Source: Lota lota (Eukaryota; Chordata; Actinopteri; Gadiformes; Lotidae). From it: a stretch of DNA of 64,000 nt. The notes beneath the pieces were generated by a model that was not told the origin of the DNA, ran no database searches, and was given only the letters and a program-made list of their open reading frames with translations. Positions 58,265-64,000 of the stretch are shown piece after piece. The position numbers and the translations under genes are program-made. The first letter of the stretch is position 1. Each line of letters starts with the position of its first letter. The stretch lies in NCBI GenBank assembly GCA_026745465.1, contig JACYXH010000507.1:135404-199403 (forward strand). The letters run 5' to 3'.

Positions 58265-58560
58265 TTAGTCTTATTTGTAAAGCCCATTGCAGTATTATTG
58301 TATATTGGTAGGCTACTGCTAGTTTTTAACTGTCTCTAACATTGCTTATATAGTGTGTGTGTGTTTTTTTTTTTACTGTCTCTAACATTGCTTATATAGT
58401 GTGTGTGTGTGTGTGTGTGTGTTTGTCTTTCTGAATACCTGCCTGTAAAGGGTGTAACAAGAGGAAGAAACACGATAAAGCAACCAGATGACTCATTAAA
58501 GAGAAATGAAAAAAGAAAATAACCCTGCTATTATAGAAACATAACCCAATACAAAACACA
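58265..58560 (+). repeat. block B fragment, inverted copy
   Basis: TATTGGTAGGCTACTGCTAG, CTGTCTCTAACATTGCTTAT (twice, 58328 and 58376) and CTTTCTGAATACCTGCCTGT are reverse complements of 39990-40140 and 49720-49870. The region 58112-58264 shows nothing assignable. Confidence 0.75.
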
Positions 58561-58561
58561 C

Positions 58562-59055
58562 ACACACACACACACACACAGATCATCATTGTCTGTTATC
58601 AATCAGAAGCATATAGCCCCCCCTCCCTTTTATGAGTCAAACCACGTCAGTCCTGTAACTACAAACACAAAACTATAATGACCATCATCTTTATCAAAAG
58701 AGGACATTCGTTGGGACACATTCACTCAACATTCCTTGTTGTTTCTACATGACTTTATTCAACTTAATAAAGTCAGGAGAACGCCTAACAGAAATGTCTA
58801 GGATGAGATCAGCCAATAGAATGGCCTCACTGTATTCAGAGGAATGAGGACCACCGTTTAGCGCCTTGTTCCCCTGATAGAAACAAAACGTACAGAAACA
58901 AAACACAAACTAAATAAAGTAAATAAAATAAAGTAGGCCAGCGTTCCGTCTGTGGCCGTTGACCGGCACGCCCAACAGGAAGTCGCCCAATGACGTTCCG
59001 TTCCGACCGTTATGAAACAGAAGACGAGAACAACCGAAGTTCCACATTCAGTGAG
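58562..59055. other. no gene identified; possible 3'-UTR of a minus-strand gene
   Basis: A short CA run lies at 58556-58580. At 58748-58782 an inverted repeat (GACTTTATTCAACTTAATAAAGTC) supplies AATAAA signals on both strands. CG-containing promoter-like sequence (GGCCGTTGACCGGCACGCC, TGACGTTCCGTTCCGACC) lies at 58950-59010. Confidence 0.35.
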
Positions 59056-59316
59056 CTAGCTTTGGTTGAGTACACACATTATCGTGTGAGTGTGTGTGTG
59101 TGTGAGTGTGTGTGAGTGTGGGTGTGTGTGTGTGTGTAGGAGGAAGGTGGAGATGGTGGAGGACAGGTCCATGGTGAGTTTAGGTGTGTAGTTGACCCTG
59201 GCCAGGATGGAGGATAGATAGAGGAGGAGGAAGGAGAGGATGAAGAGGAGGAAAAAGGGGTGGATCCTAACCATCATCCTAACCTGTAAAACACTTTCAT
59301 AAACACCATGGATCAA
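59056..59316 (-). CDS. candidate first coding exon with signal anchor
   Basis: After a TGTTTTACAG acceptor-like site, the minus strand reads MMVRIHPFFLLFILSFLLLY, LSSILARVNYTPKLTMDLSS and TISTFLLHTHTH, then runs into a CA microsatellite. One strong hydrophobic segment follows a short basic N-terminus, as in type II Golgi enzymes or NXPE-type proteins. No downstream exon could be recognised. It may be the 5' part of a gene destroyed by the CA tract or a chance frame. Confidence 0.3.
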   Translation of the reverse strand: MIHGVYESVLQVRMMVRIHPFFLLFILSFLLLYLSSILARVNYTPKLTMDLSSTISTFLLHTHTHPHSHTLTHTHTHTIMCVLNQS

Positions 59317-59459
59317 ACCAGGAAACAGACCAGGAACAATATTGGATGTCTGTTGAAGTCATTCAAATAAACAATACTTAACCAGAATTTGATTTGTTGC
59401 CAATGAAGTGGAACAAGTACAAGGGATTTTTCTTTGTATTTGGTGCAAACAATAACAAC

Positions 59460-59640
59460 AAAGAAACATACATTTTTAAATATAAACATTTACAATAAGA
59501 AACAATATATAAAATAGAAACAGACTGTACAAAAAATATAGAATATATAGAGTATGTCTGTTTTAAAAATGTACAGTTGTGCAAGAATGTGCAAAAGATG
59601 ACTATGGCATGTGCAAATGTTCACAGTATTAAGTGGAACT
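59460..59640 (+). repeat. dispersed repeat matching 5445-5640
   Basis: CAATAAGAAACAATATATAA, CAGACTGTACAAAAAATATA and GTACAGTTGTGCAAGAATGT parallel the earlier copy. Confidence 0.65.
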
Positions 59641-59814
59641 AAATGTGCAAGAAACTAAAAGATGATCATTGGTTTGTTAGGACTGTTGTTGGCTGTGCAT
59701 CGCTGCACCTGTCCTCCACACTTCACACACCTCCACCCAACGCTGAACATCAACTTAATGGTGTTGAAAAGCAAGACGTAGTGTAGTGACAATAAGTGTG
59801 TCTCAAATTCTCTG

Positions 59815-59925
59815 AGTCATTCAGTCACTGTGGTGAAAGGATGAATATGGTTTAACAAACCTACCTTGAATGAACCTTTCATTATGTCTTGTGTTCATTT
59901 AGTGGGGTTGGGTTAGTGTTGGGTC
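59815..59925 (-). repeat. dispersed repeat family A, copy 4, interrupted by the gypsy insertion
   Basis: Reverse complement of 1285-1400 (GAATATGGTTTAACAAACC, TTCATTTAGTGGGGTTGGG). It stops at GGGTCTC, where the LTR begins. Confidence 0.75.
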
Positions 59926-59927
59926 TC

Positions 59928-60379
59928 TGTTACGACCCCAATTGATATCTAGGGGTATCTTTGGGGAGTAACAAATAATATTTTTCCGGGGGACAAGGAG
60001 GAGTCTCAGACAGAGGTAAAGGTTAACAAAAAGGTTTATTAAGGTAACGAAAAGCCACTTTCCCAAAAGGGGAAAACACAAAGGGAAACAACTACCAGTA
60101 AACAAAACTATAACTAAACACTAGTTAACCAAAATAGCTCACTATACTAGTTCCACGAGAAGAAACAACACTTCGTTAACTAGTTTCCACAGAATGCAGC
60201 ACGTTATCTGCCGAATGGCCCACTGGCTCCTGTGCTCTGGTCCGCTCCCAGCTTATATACCCCTACCCTGAGCAGGTGCACTCAATTTCCTGATTGCTTG
60301 GGTGCTGCAGGAGGAGGTACAAACAGTAGGCTGGGGAGAGAACACAGTTAGTCACACAAAAAACACTACGCCCGTAACA
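59928..60379 (-). mobile_element. Ty3/gypsy LTR (3' LTR of a minus-strand element)
   Basis: The 452-base LTR is bounded by TGTTACG and CGTAACA. On the minus strand it is preceded by a purine-rich tract (ATGGGGGGGAG), as expected for a 3' LTR. A TATATA-type promoter box lies near 60256. The matching 5' LTR would be beyond 64000, so age cannot be estimated here. Confidence 0.8.
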
Positions 60380-60479
60380 CTCCCCCCCATAAGAGCAAAC
60401 GGGTAGTTTGCACCATTAGAGCAACCACTACTCTAACTGTCACATAGTCACATGGTCTGTTACCTGTAATCAGACCACC

Positions 60480-61195
60480 TTACCCACGGGACAGTGCGTC
60501 CGCTACCATGTTGTCCGTCCCCTTCTTGTGCCGGATCTCTAGGTGGTAACCCTGCACTAACAAAGCCCAGCGCATTAACCTCTGGTTGTGGTTGTACATC
60601 TGGGCTAAGAACACGAGAGGGTTATGGTCAGTGTACACAATGACCGGCGAGGAACTGGAACCAACATATACCTCGAAATGCTGTAACGCAAGTAGCATCG
60701 CTAAGGTCTCCTTCTCAATGGTGGAGTAGTTCAGCTGATGCCGTTTGAATTTAGCTGAGAAGTAGCATACAGGATGGCATACCTCTCCCTCTCCATCCTG
60801 CAGTAGCACTGCACCGGCTCCAGAAGCACTGGCATCAACCTCCAACTTGAACGGAAGAGAGAAGTTAGGCGCAGCCAGGACAGGGGCGCTACAGAGAAGA
60901 GACTTTGCAGCAGTGAAGGCATGTTGACACTCGTCATTCCATGCAAAAGGCACAGCAGGGCTACACAACTTAGTGAGAGGTGCAACCACGACAGAGAAAT
61001 TCTTACAAAAACAGCGGTAGTACCCAGTCATACCCAAAAATCTACGAAGCTCACGTCGGGTCGTAGGAACCGGATAGGACAACACGGCAGTGACTTTAGC
61101 ATCTACTGGGCGGACCTGTCCATGACCTACCTGTTTCCCCAGGTAGGTGATGGTAGCCTTACCAAATTCACACTTGGCAAGGTTCAGTGTCAAGT
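60480..61195 (-). mobile_element. gypsy pol fossil: reverse transcriptase end and RNase H
   Basis: Typical blocks on the minus strand are LAKCEFGKATITYLGKQVGH, RRELRRFLGMTGYYRCFCKN (RT thumb/connection), FKLEVDASASGAGAVLLQDG and NYSTIEKETLAMLLALQHFE (RNase H), and RHKKGTDNMVADALSRG. Part of a Ty3/gypsy element that is rearranged and not intact. Confidence 0.9.
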
Positions 61196-61725
61196 GCGTA
61201 TCATCCAGAGTCACAGGGTGCACTTGAGCGGTGGCATCAGACTTTGAAGTCAATGTTACGGAAGTACTGTCATGATACAGAGAAGGATTGGGATGAGGGG
61301 CTTCCCTTTGTTCTCTTTGCTATTCGTGACGCTACCCAGGAGTCTCTCGGGTTCAGCCCAGCTGAACTAGTGTTTGGTCATAATGTGCGTGGTCCACTTA
61401 AGGTGTTGAAGGAGCGGTTTATGACAAATTCCACTCAAGAGACTAATGTCTTAGATTTTGTCTCCAAGTGTAGGGAACGTCTGCATCGTGCCTCCTTGTT
61501 GGCTAAAGAGGCACTCTCCTCTTCCCAGGAGAGTATGAAAACACGGTTTGACAGGAAAGCGGTTGAACGACAGTTTCGGCCAGGCGATCAAGTTCTGGTA
61601 CTACTACCCTTGCCTGGATCTGCTCTTACAGCTCGTTTCTCAGGTCCGTATGTGGTGGAGAGTAAGGTGTCGACCACCGATTACATCATCCACACCCCTG
61701 AGCGCAGACGAAAAACACACTACGT
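61187..61725 (+). mobile_element. gypsy pol fossil: integrase C-terminal part, opposite orientation
   Basis: The plus strand reads SSAYHPESQGALERWHQTLK, LPFVLFAIRDATQESLGFSP and FRPGDQVLVLLPLPGSALTA, the end of the integrase core and the C-terminal GPY/F-type region. It faces opposite to the neighbouring gag and RT parts. It runs into a second purine-tract/LTR-edge sequence at about 61722-61760. Confidence 0.88.
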
Positions 61726-61829
61726 CCGTAACACTCCCCCCCATAAGAGCAAACGGGTAGTTTGCACCATTAGAGCAACACTACTCTAATTGTCACATCA
61801 CAGGGGAAGTTGCACACTCACTTCCCCAC

Positions 61830-63989
61830 TGTCACATAAGATGGCCTGTTACCTGTACATCTGGTACTGGTAAAAATGTACGAATCGGTAACCTGCTATC
61901 AGACCACCTTACCGTCAGAAGAGTTAAAGATGCCTCCACGAGCCGCTGGAACACCACGTTCAAGCTGGCTAAATGGGCAGCCCAGGTGTCAATACACCAC
62001 CACATCATCAAAATACACATCACAGTTAGCCAGAACTGATTATCAGACTTCGACTTGGGCAGCATTAACACTCCGTCATCCAGACGGAATGACTGTTTCC
62101 TACTGTCCTTACAATCATTTTCCTTGACTGCGGCGAAACACTTTGACAGGGAAGAATCCCTTTTCTGAGCACTTATCAGTGCTTCGCGAGTCAATGATAA
62201 TGGTGCCTCAGAAGCACTAACTAACTCTTCCACCGCTTCACGCTCCTTCAATGCGCCATCCACCAACCCGTCATCAGGTGACAACACTTCCTCAAACTTA
62301 AACACATCCGGATGATGGCTAACCAGGTCATCAGGATCAGATTCAATAATGGGAACACTAACAACCTCAGGAGTAGGGTAGACCTTCCCTCCCGCTATGT
62401 CGTTACCCATTATGAAGTCAACGCCTTCGACAGGAAAACTGGGGCGGACAGCAACTGGGAAGAAACCCGTAATCAAATCCGATTTCACATGGACGTAATG
62501 AAGAGGCGCGGGTACAAAACCCATCCCAATACCTCTTACTATAGTGCTTGTATTACAGGCAGAGGTATCACTCACGGGCAGGATGCTAGAAAGAATGAAT
62601 GACTGAGAGCCACCAGTGTCTCGCAACACTGTGACTGAACGTTGGTCCTCCAACTTTCCAGTGAGAGACACAGATCCGGTGAAGATGAAAGGCTTAAAAC
62701 ACTCATCAGGTAGGCTTTTATCTACGGGGCGGCTACTGGTGGGCACTGTTTTAATCAAACCCATACCCTTCGTCCGCTTGAAAACTACCCCTGCTGGTTT
62801 TGGACCTGGCACCTGCTGCTTACGCTTCAGAGGTATGCAATCGGCGATAATGTGACCAGGCTTGTGGCAGTAGAAACACTGTCTCTCAGCCACAGGACAT
62901 GACAAGGGCGCTCTGGGCTGGGGGATACGTGCATTACCAGACCTCTGCGAAAAACCACGATTGAATGACTGATCTGGTTTATTAAAAACACTCTTGTGCA
63001 TGAGAGCGAACTCTTCCGCCAGCGTAGCAGCCTGTTGTAATGTAGCTACCTTCTGCTCATTCAGATAGATCACTGTACGCTCAGTCACACAGTTTTTAAA
63101 CTCCTCCACCAGCATCAGCTCACGCAGTAAAACATAGTCCTTTGCCTTACATGATGCACACCATCGGTCAAAGAGGATCTCTTTCTCCCTAGCAAAGTCG
63201 ATGTAATTCTGAGTCGTCGTCTTTCTAAGACTTCGAAAACGCTGTCTGTAAGCCTCTGGTACTAGCTCATACGCCCGAAGAATAGCGCTTTTTACTTTCT
63301 CATATACTAAACTATCTTCAGTAGAGAGAGAAGTACACGCTTCCTGAGCCTTACCAGTTAACTTACACTGCAGAAGTATAGCCCACACATCCTTTGGCCA
63401 ATGCAAAGCGACAGCAATGCGCTCGAATGCACTAAAGTAGGACTCAATCTCAGTCTCTCGAAAAAATAGGGACCATTGAAACATTCTTTCGTACATCAAA
63501 GGCATTATCAGAACCTGACGGTGACCGTCCGCCAGAGCTAGAGGCCATCGCCGATGTCCTAGCGTCGACTTCACTCCTCTGCAACTCTAACTGACGCATC
63601 CTGATAGCTGTGTCTGCCTCCAATTTTTTCAACTCGTACTCCTTCCTTGTCTCTGATTCCAATTTTTTCAACTCATACTCCCTCCGTGTCTCTGACTCTA
63701 ACTCCAACTTTTTCAACTCTAGTTGAAACTCTCGCTCCTCCTTTCTTTCCTGCCTCTCCTGCTGAAGACGAGCTAAACGCATCTTCAATCGGGCACCTCC
63801 CACAGAACCAGAAGTTGTCTCTATAGAGAGTGGCTCAAACCGTGGCATCGTGTAAGGTTTTACCTCTTCCTCACTACCCTCTCCACCTGGAGTAAAACCA
63901 CCAGGCTGTGGCTCAATCACTCCTTCCTGACTCTCACCCGGGGATACCGCTGCAGTAGCCCCGGCCACCACACCAGGAGACTCCTCCAA
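61830..63989 (-). mobile_element. gypsy gag and protease-region fossil
   Basis: Minus-strand frames include an N-terminal part (MEESPGVVAGATAAVSPGES) with a highly charged coiled coil (LELKKLELESETRREYELKK repeats). These are followed by a gag core (CKLTGKAQEACTSLSTEDSL), a CCHC knuckle (CFYCHKPGHIIADC) and a protease-like DTGGSQSF block. Then comes a segment resembling the start of the integrase region (LISAQKRDSSLSKCFAAVKE). The element is broken and runs off the right edge. The same gag start is found at 24880-25010. Confidence 0.88.
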
Positions 63990-64000
63990 AACCTGTGAGG

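Overview
The window is vertebrate nuclear DNA, almost certainly from a teleost fish. The evidence is a set of fish-type TRIM (RING, B-box, coiled-coil, B30.2) genes, an NXPE-family relic, vertebrate tRNA-Gly, tRNA-Asp and tRNA-Leu sequences, fish-type Tc1/mariner, hAT, LINE and Ty3/gypsy remnants, and very dense CA/GT and GA/CT microsatellites. That microsatellite density, plus a minisatellite-bearing dispersed element, suggests a cod-like (gadiform) genome, but this is inference only. Unique coding sequence is scarce; most of the window is repeats and recent segmental duplications.

Layout. 1-5 kb: microsatellites, a 40-bp minisatellite and a decayed NXPE gene (2825-4994). 5-15 kb: minisatellites, a promoter-like patch with RFX, CRE and CCAAT motifs (7050-7200), a direct duplication carrying a truncated Tc1 element (8611-11308), a 60-bp minisatellite, and a TATA promoter with a tiny exon (12766-12898). 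15-18 kb: TRIM copy 1 (+) and its downstream flank. 18-21 kb: a large ATGT-rich minisatellite holding a solo LTR. 21-26 kb: a CpG-rich patch with a 53-base poly-C run, a zinc-finger relic, a gypsy scrap and a 155-bp satellite. 26-28 kb: TRIM copy 2 (-, broken). 28-37 kb: hAT, a fold-back element inside an inverted TRIM promoter region, a LINE tail, a scrap of B30.2 and gypsy remains. 37-39 kb: TRIM copy 3 (-), the only copy with every domain. 39-44 kb and 49-54 kb: two arms of a direct duplication of about 5 kb. 44-49 kb: a compound minisatellite, a possible four-exon small-protein gene (45659-46176), and TRIM copy 4 (-) in an inverted copy of the TRIM 1 block. 54-56 kb: a TRIM remnant with promoter and B30.2 but no RING/B-box/coiled-coil exon. 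57-58 kb: a tRNA cluster bounded by two partial tRNA-Leu sequences. 59.9-64 kb: a rearranged Ty3/gypsy fossil running off the right edge.

How it fits together. The TRIM copies are the functional theme: probable E3 ubiquitin ligases of innate immunity, with an IRF-type motif upstream of copies 3 and 4. Almost identical RING/B-box/coiled-coil exons are joined to two different B30.2 types, or to none. TRIM 4 has the coding exon and 3' flank of TRIM 1 but the 5' flank of TRIM 3. The locus therefore looks like a TRIM cluster being reshuffled by duplication, inversion, conversion and transposon insertion.

All calls are by eye. No alignments, searches or folding were run, and edges of repeats are approximate.
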